A stretch of 64,000 nucleotides of DNA, from positions 496,001 to 560,000 of the forward strand of contig NZ_QOIN01000047.1 of assembly GCF_003323715.1 (NCBI RefSeq), given 5' to 3'. Shown here in pieces: positions 1 to 7,827 of the stretch. The stretch comes from Streptomyces diacarni. Its GTDB lineage: Bacteria; Actinomycetota; Actinomycetes; Streptomycetales; Streptomycetaceae. Made by a program: the position numbers and the translations under genes. How positions within the stretch are numbered: position 1 is the first letter of the stretch; the number at the start of each line of letters is the position of its first letter. The notes beneath the pieces were generated by a model. That model was not told the origin of the DNA and searched no databases. It saw only the letters and a list, made by a program, of their open reading frames with translations.

Positions 1-114
1 GCCGTCTCCGACCTCCTCAGCCTGGGCCCCGAAGCCGAGGTCCTGGGCCCACCCGCCCTCCGCACCGCGATGGCCGAGGCCGTCACGGCCCTGTCCGCGC
101 ACTATGCGATATGA
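1..114 (+). CDS. WYL-type transcriptional regulator, C-terminal end (partial)
   Basis: Only the last 37 codons are inside the window, read in frame 1 and ending in TGA at 112-114. The tail 'LSLGPEAEVLGPPALRTAM' followed by a helix ending in 'LSAHY' is the usual C-terminus of actinobacterial HTH/WYL-domain regulators, where the DLLSLGP..VLGPP..R signature closes the effector-binding region. The DNA-binding part lies upstream of the window, so the target and ligand cannot be judged. The call rests on this short tail only. The next gene begins 42 bases downstream in the same frame. Confidence 0.55.
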   Translation, partial: AVSDLLSLGPEAEVLGPPALRTAMAEAVTALSAHYAI

Positions 115-156
115 GCGCTTTCCGCAAAATGGCCCCGCTTATGGCGAATTGCACTC

Positions 157-804
157 ATGTCGATGCTCCCGCCAGGGGACCTCCTCCTCACCCTCTGGGA
201 ACTCGCCCTCGCGGACCCTTCACAGTTCCGCGAGAAGTATCGCCGCTACATGACGTTGGAGGCTGAGGCCCTCAGCCTGTGGCATTACGCGGTCAGCGCT
301 CTTCCCGGTCTGTTGCAGACTCCCGAGTACGCACGGGCGCTCCTCACCGAGGGCGGGCTCGCCGACAAGGAGCTGGCACGGCAGGTCGAAGCCCGTGTAG
401 GGCGCCGCGCACTCCTGGAGCGGGACAACCCTCCACGCTTCCGCACCATCTTGTCGGAAGCCGCGCTGAGGACCCCTCTGCCGGACGCGGAAGCCTGGCA
501 GGAACAACTGCGGCACCTGCTCGCGATGGGCGAGCGCAAGAACGTCGTCATGCACGTCGTACCGCACAGGTCCGGCCTCCACGGACTGACGAACGCCCAC
601 ACCATGTTTCTGCGAACCCCAGACGGTCGCACGGTGGCGTGGGTGGAGACCGGCTACTCGGGCGTCCTTGCCGAAGACACGGCATCTGTGGAGCAATTGC
701 AACTCAAGTACGATTCGGTGCGCGATCTCGCCCTGTCGCCCACCGAATCGCGGCAGTTCATTACGCAGATGCTGGAGGAAACCCAGTGCGACTCACCGAC
801 TTGA
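157..804 (+). CDS. DUF5753 domain protein lacking its N-terminal helix-turn-helix
   Basis: A 215-residue protein that is almost entirely a DUF5753 (Scr1-type) domain. It shows the 'PGLLQTPEYARALL' segment near residue 50, the 'ERKNVVMHVVPH' strand near residue 130 and the 'VEQLQLKYDSVRDLALSPTES' C-terminal helix region. In the usual ~280-residue streptomycete proteins an XRE helix-turn-helix of about 70 residues precedes this domain. Here it is missing, and no open frame upstream supplies it because the neighbouring gene stops at 114. No convincing ribosome-binding site precedes the ATG at 157. It may be a remnant or a non-DNA-binding partner. Its end overlaps the DUF397 gene, as is normal for such pairs. 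Confidence 0.72.
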   Translation: MSMLPPGDLLLTLWELALADPSQFREKYRRYMTLEAEALSLWHYAVSALPGLLQTPEYARALLTEGGLADKELARQVEARVGRRALLERDNPPRFRTILSEAALRTPLPDAEAWQEQLRHLLAMGERKNVVMHVVPHRSGLHGLTNAHTMFLRTPDGRTVAWVETGYSGVLAEDTASVEQLQLKYDSVRDLALSPTESRQFITQMLEETQCDSPT

Positions 805-995
805 ACACCGCAGCGTGGCGCAAGAGCTCGTACAGCAACCAGGACGGCGGCGAATGCGTCGAGATGGCCGCCAACCTCCCCGCCCTCGTCCCCGTCCGCG
901 ACAGCAAAACACCGGACGGGCCCCACCTCGCCTTTGAGACAGCCGCCTGGGCCGCGTTCGTCAGCGCTCTCCGGCAGGAACGACTCGGCGGTTGA
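786..995 (+). CDS. DUF397 domain small protein
   Basis: A 69-residue protein starting at GTG 786, inside the last codons of the DUF5753 gene, so the two are translationally coupled. The pattern 'AAWRKSSYSNQDGGECVEM' followed by 'VPVRDSKTPDGPHLAF' and a final 'AAWAAFVSAL' is the complete DUF397 signature. DUF397 proteins are very common in Streptomyces beside XRE/DUF5753 regulators, and in studied pairs such as those resembling BldB/WhiJ they modulate the regulator. Here the partner has lost its DNA-binding domain, so any regulatory role is uncertain. Confidence 0.85.
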   Translation: MRLTDLNTAAWRKSSYSNQDGGECVEMAANLPALVPVRDSKTPDGPHLAFETAAWAAFVSALRQERLGG

Positions 996-1059
996 GCACG
1001 GCTCGATGAGGGGCCGGGGCCACCTGTCCCCGGCCCCTCATCCGCGTCCGCGTCCGTGT

Positions 1060-1260
1060 CCACACACCGTCGGCGCGCTGATCACCCGGCTCGCCGTCTA
1101 CCCGACGATCACCGTCACGCCCGGCCTGATCGGCCCGGCCATGGCCGGGATACCGCTGCCCCTGCGCGCCCTGGCCCTCACCGCGGTCGTGGTGCCCGTC
1201 TCCGCGTACGCGCTGCTACCGGCGCTGAATCGCCTCGCCGCCCGCGTGTTGCGCTCCTGA
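1060..1260 (+). pseudogene. Remnant of a membrane protein gene (antibiotic monooxygenase-linked type)
   Basis: Frame 1 encodes 'LITRLAVYPTITVTPGLIGP' followed by 'PLPLRALALTAVVVPVSAYALLPALNRL' in two pieces and a TGA at 1258-1260. This resembles the two C-terminal transmembrane helices of small integral membrane proteins often fused to an ABM (antibiotic biosynthesis monooxygenase) domain. No ATG, GTG or ribosome-binding site lies near the conserved part, and the upstream codons are not protein-like, so the N-terminal domain is gone. The edge is approximate. The family assignment is from memory of the helix pattern and is tentative. Confidence 0.4.
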
Positions 1261-1379
1261 CTAACGCATCAGTCAGGGGGCGCAACGCCCTGGATTTTCC
1301 GGGAGTTAACCGAACAAAAGGGCACGTAACACTCAGCACGTCATTGCGGTTATCTCAATGCATCCCTACGGTGGTCGGC

Positions 1380-2468
1380 ATGCGGCACACAGCGGGCGAC
1401 AGGATCGAGGACAGCGCGGGCGAGGTCGCCGAGCGGGTCCGGAAGGTCGTCGAGGCTGCCGGGTGCACCCAGCGGGAGTTCGCCCGGCGGGTCGTCATGG
1501 ACCCGTCCAAGCTGTCGCGCGCGCTCAGCGGCACGCGCCGGTTCACCGTCGCGGAGCTCGCCCGTATCGCCGACGCGGGTGAGGTGGACGCCGGGTGGCT
1601 GCTCGGCTCCGCAACCGCGGACGCGACCTCCACAGGCGCGGACGCGACCTCCGTCGGCGCGGCGGCGACCTCCCCCGGCACGGTGACCGCCTCCCCACAG
1701 GCGGTCACCGCCGCTCCAGCCACCGCACCGTCTTCCGTCACGTCGAGGGAGCCCCTACTCCCCTCCGCGGGGCGCCCGTTGCAGATCGTGCGGGAGACGG
1801 TGCGGTTGATCGCCGAGCACGGGTTCCACGCTGTGCGGGTCGCCGACATCGCGGCCGCCTGCGACGCGAGCACCGCCGCGATCCACTACCACTTCCCCGG
1901 CCGCGCGGAGCTGCTGGAGGCGGCCGTGCGGTGGTGCATGGACGAGGACACCGCCAGCCGTGCGACGCGCATCGCCGAGGCGGGTGCCGGTAACGCCGCG
2001 GTCGAGCTGCGCGAACTCCTCGCGTTGCAGACGCCGCGCACCGCTCAGCAGCGCAGGCAGTGGCTGGTGTGGCTGGACCTGTGGGCGGAGGCGGCGCGGT
2101 CGACGGCGATCGGCCGGCTGCACGTGGACTACTACCGCCAGTGGCGCACCACTGTCGCCGACGTCATCCGGCGCGGCATCGCCCAGGGCGTCTTCCGGGA
2201 CGCGGATCCCGAGTTCAGCGCCCTGCGCCTGACCGCGCTGATCGACGGCCTCGCCTCGCAGGTCCTGGCCAGCGCCGCGGGCGCGGAGGACACCGCGGGC
2301 GCGGAGGACACCTCAGGCGCGGGCGCCCGCCCCGACACCGGCCCCGACGACATGTACGCGGCGCTGCTCGCCCACGTCCGCACCGAGCTGCTGTCCGAGG
2401 CCGATGCCGACGCTGAGGCCGAGGCCGAGGTCGAGGTCGACGCCGACGCGAGCTCCGTCGAGTTCTGA
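1380..2468 (+). CDS. Fused XRE-TetR transcriptional regulator of the carnitine operon
   Basis: A 362-residue protein with two different DNA-binding domains. Residues about 15-75 form an XRE-like helix-turn-helix ('[21 protein letters not shown]'). Residues about 80-128 are an Ala/Thr/Pro linker with the DATS repeat. Residues about 132-182 are a TetR N-terminal HTH ('[19 protein letters not shown]' then '[12 protein letters not shown]'), followed by a TetR-like ligand-binding helical region and an acidic Ala/Asp/Glu tail. The ATG at 1380 is chosen; an in-frame GTG lies at 1371. It heads the carnitine-degradation genes and is their likely regulator. The shared TCCCTACGG element before this gene and before the next one is a candidate site. 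Ligand and sign of control are unknown. Confidence 0.82.
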   Translation: MRHTAGDRIEDSAGEVAERVRKVVEAAGCTQREFARRVVMDPSKLSRALSGTRRFTVAELARIADAGEVDAGWLLGSATADATSTGADATSVGAAATSPGTVTASPQAVTAAPATAPSSVTSREPLLPSAGRPLQIVRETVRLIAEHGFHAVRVADIAAACDASTAAIHYHFPGRAELLEAAVRWCMDEDTASRATRIAEAGAGNAAVELRELLALQTPRTAQQRRQWLVWLDLWAEAARSTAIGRLHVDYYRQWRTTVADVIRRGIAQGVFRDADPEFSALRLTALIDGLASQVLASAAGAEDTAGAEDTSGAGARPDTGPDDMYAALLAHVRTELLSEADADAEAEAEVEVDADASSVEF

Positions 2469-2511
2469 CGCCCCCTTCGGCACCCTTTTCGAGACATTCA
2501 CCCCCACCCCC

Positions 2512-2544
2512 AACCGTCCATACGGTCCTCAACCGTCCCTACGG
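2512..2544. promoter_or_regulatory. Duplicated operator-like element before the carnitine genes
   Basis: Two copies of AACCGTCC(A/C)TACGG lie at 2512-2525 and 2531-2544, repeating every 19 bases. Each copy is itself a short dyad, ACCGT-N4-ACGG(T). The second copy runs into the ribosome-binding site of the gene at 2555. The nonamer TCCCTACGG of copy two also occurs at 1363-1371, just before the regulator start. This is a plausible binding site for the fused XRE-TetR protein, inferred from position only. Confidence 0.45.
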
Positions 2545-2554
2545 AGGTATCGCC

Positions 2555-3448
2555 ATGTCCATCACCGAGAACGTCATCATCACCGCGGCGCTCACCGGCG
2601 CCGGTGACACCGTCGGGCGCAGCCCGCACGTGCCGGTCACTCCGGAGCAGATAGCCACCTCGGCCGTGGAGGCGGCCGAGGCCGGCGCGGCCGTCGTGCA
2701 CATCCACGTCCGCGACCCCGAGACGGGCAAGCCCTCCCGGGAGCGGCACCTGTACCGCGAGGTGCTGGAGCGGGTCAAGGAGACGGGTACCGACGTCGTC
2801 ATCAACCTGACGGCCGGCATGGGCGGCGACCTCGTGCTCGACGCCGACCAGCCGCTGGAGAAGGGCGCGCTGGACGGCACCGACCTGGTGGGCGGTCTCG
2901 ACCGGCTCCCCCACGTCGAGGACCTGCTGCCCGACATCTGCACTCTGGACTGCGGCTCCCTCAACTTCGGCGACCAGCTCTACATCTCGACCACCGAGAT
3001 GCTGCGCAAGGGCGCGCGCCGTATCCAGGAGCTGGGCGTGCGGCCCGAGTTGGAGATCTTCGACACCGGGCAGCTGTGGTTCGCCAAGCAGCTGCTCGAC
3101 GAGGGACTGCTCGATGAGCCGACCCTCTTCCAGCTGTGCATGGGCATCCCGTGGGGCGCTCCCGCCGACCCGGGCGTGCTCCAGTCGATGGTCAACTTCC
3201 TGCCGTCCGGCGCGCAGTGGGCGTCCTTCGCGCTGGGCCGCATGCAGATGCCGTGGGTGGCGCAGTCGATCCTGCTCGGCGGCAACGTGCGGGTCGGTCT
3301 GGAGGACAACCTGTACCTGTCGCGGGGTGTGAAGGCGACGAACGCGCAGCTCGTCGAGCGTGCCGTGCAGATCACCGAGTCCCTCGGGGCGCGGGTGGCC
3401 TCGCCCGACGAGGCGCGCGAACAGCTCAGGTTGAAGCCCCGCGCCTGA
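2555..3448 (+). CDS. BKACE-family (DUF849) beta-keto acid cleavage enzyme, likely dehydrocarnitine-cleaving
   Basis: A 297-residue BKACE protein (3-keto-5-aminohexanoate cleavage family). Such enzymes use Zn and acetyl-CoA to cleave a beta-keto acid. When placed with carnitine dehydrogenase the expected substrate is 3-dehydrocarnitine, giving betainyl-CoA and acetoacetate. The two metal-binding histidines are visible as '[15 protein letters not shown]' (His49, His51), and 'NLTAGMGGD' follows near residue 90. Length is normal for the family. The start has a strong GGAGG-type site. It is the first enzyme gene after the regulator, 46 bases ahead of the dehydrogenase. The family is certain; substrate is inferred from neighbours. 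Confidence 0.88.
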   Translation: MSITENVIITAALTGAGDTVGRSPHVPVTPEQIATSAVEAAEAGAAVVHIHVRDPETGKPSRERHLYREVLERVKETGTDVVINLTAGMGGDLVLDADQPLEKGALDGTDLVGGLDRLPHVEDLLPDICTLDCGSLNFGDQLYISTTEMLRKGARRIQELGVRPELEIFDTGQLWFAKQLLDEGLLDEPTLFQLCMGIPWGAPADPGVLQSMVNFLPSGAQWASFALGRMQMPWVAQSILLGGNVRVGLEDNLYLSRGVKATNAQLVERAVQITESLGARVASPDEAREQLRLKPRA

Positions 3449-3494
3449 CGCGCCCGACCCCTCCCCCACCCCTCCCACCTCAGGAGCACCACCC

Positions 3495-4469
3495 ATGACC
3501 CTCCCTCCCACGGAGCCCACCGACGTCACCAAGGTCACCTGCATCGGCGCGGGTGTCATCGGCGGCGGCTGGGTCGCCCACTTCCTGGCGCGCGGTTACG
3601 ACGTGACCGCGTGGGACCCGGCGCCCGACGCGCCGGAGAAGCTGCGCCGCCTGGTGGACGCCGCCTGGCCCGCGCTGACCCAGCTCGGTCTGGACGAGGG
3701 CGCTTCCCGTGACCGGCTGACGATCGCCGGCACGCTCGAAGAGGCGTGCGCCGAAGCGCAGTTCGTACAGGAGAGCGCCCCGGAGAAGCTGGACCTCAAG
3801 CGGGATCTGCTCGCCCAGCTCGACGCGGCGACCCCCTCGGGCGTCGTCATCGCCTCCTCGACGTCGGGCTACCCCATGACGGACATGCAGACCGAGGCGG
3901 CCGACCCGAGCCGGCTGCTGGTCGGGCACCCGTTCAACCCGCCGTACCTGATCCCGCTGGTGGAGGTGGTGGGCGGCGAGCGCACCGCGGGCGAGGCCGT
4001 CGCGTGGGCCTCGCGGTTCTACGAGGTGGCGGGCAAGTCGGTGATCACGATGGACCGCGAGGTCCCCGGCTTCATCGCCAACCGCCTCCAGGAGGCGCTG
4101 TGGCGGGAGGCGCTGCACATGGTGGCCAACGGCGAGGCCACGGTGAAGGAGATCGACGACTCGATCACCGAGGGTCCTGGGCTGCGCTGGGCGTTCATGG
4201 GGCCGTGCCTGACCTTCGCGCTCGCGGGCGGCGAGGGCGGAATGGGCCACATGCTCGACCACTTCGGGCCTTCCCTGAAGTCGCCGTGGACCCGCCTGGA
4301 GGCGCCTGAGCTGGATGGGGCGCTGCGGGACGCGATGGTGGACGGCTGCGACGAGGCGGCGGAGGGCCGCACGATCGCGGATCTGGTCGCCGAGCGGGAT
4401 CAGGGCGTCATCGACGTGCTGCGCGCGACCGGCCGGCTGCCGAAGGCCGAAAAGGGTGGAGCCGAATGA
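3495..4469 (+). CDS. cdhA: L-carnitine dehydrogenase (3-hydroxyacyl-CoA dehydrogenase family)
   Basis: A 324-residue protein with an N-terminal NAD-binding Rossmann motif ('CIGAGVIGGGWVAHFLARGY', residues 16-35). It also has the 'VQESAPEKLDLKRDLLAQLD' segment typical of carnitine dehydrogenases and a catalytic-type 'VGHPFNPPYLIPLVEVVGG' with the conserved His near residue 140. The C-terminal half is the helical 3-hydroxyacyl-CoA dehydrogenase dimerisation domain. The expected reaction is NAD-dependent oxidation of L-carnitine to 3-dehydrocarnitine in the cytoplasm. In many bacteria this enzyme is fused to a thioesterase; here the thioesterase is a separate gene overlapping by four bases (ATGA). 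A 3-hydroxybutyryl-CoA dehydrogenase is a less likely alternative given the neighbours. Confidence 0.85.
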   Translation: MTLPPTEPTDVTKVTCIGAGVIGGGWVAHFLARGYDVTAWDPAPDAPEKLRRLVDAAWPALTQLGLDEGASRDRLTIAGTLEEACAEAQFVQESAPEKLDLKRDLLAQLDAATPSGVVIASSTSGYPMTDMQTEAADPSRLLVGHPFNPPYLIPLVEVVGGERTAGEAVAWASRFYEVAGKSVITMDREVPGFIANRLQEALWREALHMVANGEATVKEIDDSITEGPGLRWAFMGPCLTFALAGGEGGMGHMLDHFGPSLKSPWTRLEAPELDGALRDAMVDGCDEAAEGRTIADLVAERDQGVIDVLRATGRLPKAEKGGAE

Positions 4470-5008
4470 CGGGCAGCTCGCTGCCGTTGTTCCGCCAGAC
4501 GGTCCGCCCTGAGTGGATCGACTACAACGGCCACATGAGCGAGGCCTTCTACGTCCTGGTGTTCGGCCACGCGACGGACACGATGATGGACGCCGTCGGT
4601 CTGGATCCGGCGTACCGGGAGCGTTCCGGTTGTTCGCTCTACACGGTCGAGGCGCACGTGCGGTACCTGAAGGAGGTGCCGGAGGGCACCCCGCTCGCCG
4701 TGCGGACGCGGATCCTCGGCGTGGACGGCAAGAAGCTGCGCTTCGCCCACGAGATGTACGCCGGTGAAGCGGCCGACGGCCAGGAGGCCGAGCAGGACAC
4801 CGCCGGGCAGGACACCGCCGGGCAGGACTCGGCCGGGCAGGACGGCGGCGCGGAAGCGGTCGCCACCATCGAGCTGTTCGCGCTGCACGTCGGCGCTCAG
4901 GGCAGCGCTCCGTTCCCCGAGCCGGTGCGCGAACGGCTCTCCGCTCTGCTGGAGGAGCCCCCCGCGTGGGCGGGGCGGGCCATCGGCCCGGTGCCGCGCG
5001 CCGTCTGA
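4466..5008 (+). CDS. Hotdog-fold thioesterase, likely betainyl-CoA thioesterase
   Basis: A 180-residue 4HBT-like hotdog protein, recognised by 'VRPEWIDYNGHMSEAFYV' near the N-terminus and the central helix 'FGHATDTMMDAVGL'. In aerobic carnitine breakdown this enzyme hydrolyses betainyl-CoA to glycine betaine and CoA. It overlaps the dehydrogenase stop by four bases, so the two are co-translated, equivalent to the fused enzymes elsewhere. An odd feature is a low-complexity insertion of four (E/G)QD(T/S/G)AG-like units near residues 108-130, encoded by 15-base tandem repeats around 4793-4846. The repeat lies between hotdog strands and may be a surface loop. Confidence 0.78.
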   Translation: MTGSSLPLFRQTVRPEWIDYNGHMSEAFYVLVFGHATDTMMDAVGLDPAYRERSGCSLYTVEAHVRYLKEVPEGTPLAVRTRILGVDGKKLRFAHEMYAGEAADGQEAEQDTAGQDTAGQDSAGQDGGAEAVATIELFALHVGAQGSAPFPEPVRERLSALLEEPPAWAGRAIGPVPRAV

Positions 5009-5014
5009 CGCGCG

Positions 5015-5051
5015 GGAGGGGGAGGGGACGCGGCAGCTCCCCTCCCCCTCC
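5015..5051 (+). terminator. Hairpin terminator after the carnitine operon
   Basis: A 14-base perfect stem (5015-5028 with 5038-5051) of alternating G5/G4 runs around a 9-base loop starts seven bases after the thioesterase stop. No T run follows, as is usual for Streptomyces terminators. Confidence 0.7.
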
Positions 5052-5106
5052 GACCAGGGCCCCCTCCGACCAAGGTCCCCTGGAAGGTGACGGGCGAGAG
5101 GCCGTG

Positions 5107-5136
5107 TTGACGTTCCGGGGGCGCCACTCCCAGAAT
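5107..5136 (+). promoter_or_regulatory. Candidate promoter for the TauD-like gene
   Basis: TTGACG at 5107-5112 and CAGAAT at 5131-5136 are separated by 18 bases, matching the housekeeping sigma pattern (TTGAC, TAgaaT). The region sits between the operon terminator and the next gene and would give a leader of about 200 bases. This is predicted from the sequence only. No open frame is convincing in the rest of 5052-5350. Confidence 0.4.
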
Positions 5137-5350
5137 GACCTCCATGGTCGCGCACTCCTCTTCCCCGCTCGGACGCCTCGGCGTCCCGTGGCGGCGTGGG
5201 TGCGAGCGATCCGGTCTCTAGCTGGGGCACGGCTCCGTAGGTGAGCCACGGGCCACGGCCCCAGCCCGCCCGCGCGGCGATGTCCGCCCATGCGGCGATG
5301 TCCGCCCGCGGCGCTTCCATCCCGACCGGATCCTTCTGGAGGACCCTTCC

Positions 5351-6310
5351 ATGAGCATCACCACCCCCGGCACGACCACACCCACTCCCACTACTCTGCG
5401 TGACGCCCGCGTTCCCGAGGGCGGCCTCTACGAGGGCGTGCGCACCCTGCGGCCCTACCCCGAGGACTGGCAGGAGCGCGGTTACGAGCTGATCGAGGTC
5501 GTTCCGCAGACGCGGGTCATCGGCGCGGAGATCCGCGGCGCCGACCTGACGCGGCCGCTGAGCCCGGCGCTGCGCGAGGAGCTGAACCGGGCGCTGCTGG
5601 AGTGGAAGGTCATCTTCTTCCGCGGCGCGAACCTGGCGCCCGAGCAGCAGGCCGCGTTCGCCCGCCACTGGGGCGAGCTGGAGACCAATCCGCTGCTGGC
5701 GCGCGGCTCCAGCGACGAGATCGTCCGCTTCGAGAAGGCCGCCGACAGCGCGGGGACGCGCCCGACGTACGAGAACGTCTGGCACACGGACGTCACCTTC
5801 CGCGAGCGTCCCGCCATGGGCGCGGTGCTCCAGCTGCGGGAGGTGCCGCCGATCGGCGGCCACACCATGTGGGCAGACATGGCCGCCGCGTACGACAACC
5901 TGTCGCCGCGGGTGAAGGAGCGGATCGACGGCGCGACGGCGATGCACGACTTCATCCCGGGTTTCGCGCGCTTCACCTCCGCCGAGCGGCTGGCCGAGCT
6001 CCAGGACGAGTTCCCGCCGGTCGAGCACCCGGTGGTGCGCACGCACCCGGAGACGGGGCGGAAGATGCTGTTCGTGAACACCTCGTTCACCACGCATATC
6101 GTGGGCATGGACCGGGCGGAGAGCGACCGCCTGCTGGCCGAGCTGGTGCGTCAGGCGCACGTGCCCGAGTACCAGGTGCGGTTCGCCTGGCAGCCCGGCG
6201 ACATCGCCTTCTGGGACAACCGCGCCACCCAGCACTACGCGCTGTTCGACTACATGGGGCACCGCCGCGTCGCCGAGCGCGTCGCCGTCGTCGGCGACCG
6301 CCCCTTCTGA
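5351..6310 (+). CDS. TauD/TfdA-family 2-oxoglutarate-dependent dioxygenase
   Basis: A 319-residue Fe(II)/2-oxoglutarate dioxygenase of the TauD type. The iron-binding H-x-D is in 'NVWHTDVTFRERP', the distal His is in 'WDNRATQHYALFDY', and the 2-oxoglutarate-binding Arg follows in 'GHRRVAERVAVVGD'. 'WKVIFFRGANLAPEQQAAFA' is the usual N-terminal strand-helix. Members oxidise taurine, alkyl sulfates, 2,4-D or similar acids; substrate cannot be read from sequence. It follows the carnitine operon but is separated by a terminator and its own candidate promoter, so membership of the pathway is not assured. The ATG has a good GGAGGA site. Confidence 0.86.
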   Translation: MSITTPGTTTPTPTTLRDARVPEGGLYEGVRTLRPYPEDWQERGYELIEVVPQTRVIGAEIRGADLTRPLSPALREELNRALLEWKVIFFRGANLAPEQQAAFARHWGELETNPLLARGSSDEIVRFEKAADSAGTRPTYENVWHTDVTFRERPAMGAVLQLREVPPIGGHTMWADMAAAYDNLSPRVKERIDGATAMHDFIPGFARFTSAERLAELQDEFPPVEHPVVRTHPETGRKMLFVNTSFTTHIVGMDRAESDRLLAELVRQAHVPEYQVRFAWQPGDIAFWDNRATQHYALFDYMGHRRVAERVAVVGDRPF

Positions 6311-6470
6311 GCGGACCGCACGTCCGGGACGGTCTCCCACCGGCACGCCCCTTCCGCCGCCGATTTCCGGACGATTCGCCCTCCGCCCCGTGGCGTGGAC
6401 TCCTGACGCGTCAGTACCGTCGAGTCAGCCGGCTTCACGCTCCGGCGCACCGCTGAGTTGGGAGTGGGCC

Positions 6471-7760
6471 ATGGAGTCGTTCCGTACGGCGTCGGCTGGT
6501 GGGCGGGGCGCGAGGTGCGGGACACGGCGTCGTGGCCGTACCGCGGCGGGCGCGGTGGTCTGCGCGCTGGCAGCGGTGGCGCTGACGGGTGCGGCGCCGG
6601 CGGCGGAAACCGGACAGACGGCGGGGCGGACAGCCGAGAACGGTGCCGCGACCGCGTTTCGGACGGCGGAGCCGTCCGGGCGCGGTGGCGGCCCCGGCTC
6701 CGTGCTGAGCGCGGAGCCGACCAGCTTCCGGTCCGGGCCCGGTGTCCCCACCGACACCTCCGCCTGGAAGATCACCTACCGCTCCACCAGCGCGGACGGC
6801 CGGCCCAACACGGTCTCCGGCACGGTCCTCGTGCCGCACGACGGCAGGGGCGGCACACGTCCCCTCGTCACGTACGCCGTGGGGACCGTCGGCATGGGCG
6901 ACCAGTGCGCGCCCTCGTCCGGCTTTCCCGACGGGACGACCACCGAGGCGCCGCTCGTCAACGCGGCGCTCGTGCGCGGTTACGCGGTGGCCGTCACCGA
7001 CTACGAGGGGCTCGGCACCCCCGGGGACCACACGTACACGGTGGCCCGCGCCGAGGCCACCGCCGTACTGGACGCCGCGCGGGCCGCCCAGCGGCTGCCC
7101 GGGGCGCGGGGACTCGGCGTCGGCCCGCGCTCACCGGTCGGCATCATGGGCTACTCGCAGGGCGGGCAGGCCAGTGCGAAGGCCGCCGAGATCGCCGCCT
7201 GGTACGCGCCGGAGCTCGACGTGCGGGGCACGGCCAGCGGTGGCGTGCCGGCCGATCTGGCCCAGGTGGCCGAGGCCAGTGACGGCGGGGACAACGCCGG
7301 GTTCGTCCTGATGTCGGCGATCGGCCACGACGCGGCCTTCCCCGGGCTGCACCTGGGCACGTACCTCAACGACAAGGGCCGGCGGCTGACCGCGATGGCC
7401 CGCGACGCGTGCGCGAGCGAGATCCTGGAGGCGGCCGCCGGCACCCGCATGGACGAGCTGACCGTGACGAACCCGCTCCGGCGCCCGGACTGGCACGTCA
7501 GGCTCGCCGCCGACACGCTCGGCGAGCGGGCCCCGGCCGCGCCCACCTTCGTCTACCACGGCGAGGCCGACGAGGTCGTGCCGTACGCCCAGGGCCAGGG
7601 GCTGCGCGCCCGCTGGTGCGCCAGGGGCAACGCGGTCAGCTTCCGGTCGTTCCCCGGCTCCGACCACGTGGGCACGGCCGTCGCGGGCAACGCCCCGGCG
7701 CTGGCCTGGCTCGGTGACCGCTTCGCGGGCGAGCCCGCGCCGGACGACTGCCCCGCGTAG
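6471..7760 (+). CDS. Secreted lipase/esterase of the LIP (secretory lipase) family
   Basis: A 429-residue alpha/beta hydrolase. The ATG at 6471 follows a GGGAG site and opens an Arg-rich stretch and a hydrophobic segment (about residues 26-45, ending 'TGAAPAAE'), a Sec-type signal peptide. The nucleophile elbow is 'GIMGYSQGGQAS', and the acid and histidine are likely in 'FVYHGEADEVVPY' and 'PGSDHVGT'. 'GTVLVPHDGRGGTRPLVTYA' is typical of the LIP family, which hydrolyses acylglycerols or esters outside the cell. It is transcribed alone and converges with the next gene. Confidence 0.84.
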   Translation: MESFRTASAGGRGARCGTRRRGRTAAGAVVCALAAVALTGAAPAAETGQTAGRTAENGAATAFRTAEPSGRGGGPGSVLSAEPTSFRSGPGVPTDTSAWKITYRSTSADGRPNTVSGTVLVPHDGRGGTRPLVTYAVGTVGMGDQCAPSSGFPDGTTTEAPLVNAALVRGYAVAVTDYEGLGTPGDHTYTVARAEATAVLDAARAAQRLPGARGLGVGPRSPVGIMGYSQGGQASAKAAEIAAWYAPELDVRGTASGGVPADLAQVAEASDGGDNAGFVLMSAIGHDAAFPGLHLGTYLNDKGRRLTAMARDACASEILEAAAGTRMDELTVTNPLRRPDWHVRLAADTLGERAPAAPTFVYHGEADEVVPYAQGQGLRARWCARGNAVSFRSFPGSDHVGTAVAGNAPALAWLGDRFAGEPAPDDCPA

Positions 7761-7763
7761 ACC

Positions 7764-7779
7764 GGCGGGCGGGCCCGCC
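7764..7779. terminator. Short hairpin between convergent lipase and oxidoreductase genes
   Basis: GGCGGG (7764-7769) pairs with CCCGCC (7774-7779) around a CGGG loop, four bases after the lipase stop. The stem is short but GC-only and could serve both converging genes. Confidence 0.4.
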
Positions 7780-7827
7780 GATACACCCGCCCGGCTGGAC
7801 GCCCCACGCTCACTCCACAGTCAGCAC

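Noticed and set aside
6074-6090. Rex-like dyad GTGAAC-N5-GTTCAC
   Set aside because: It lies inside the TauD-like coding region, the spacing is wrong for a Rex site, and the bases are explained by the codons for VNTSFTTH.
3480-6346. Long minus-strand open frames opposite the carnitine and TauD genes
   Set aside because: They are rich in Arg, Gly, Pro, His and Leu with no domain, start signal or motif. High GC leaves antisense frames free of stops opposite real genes.
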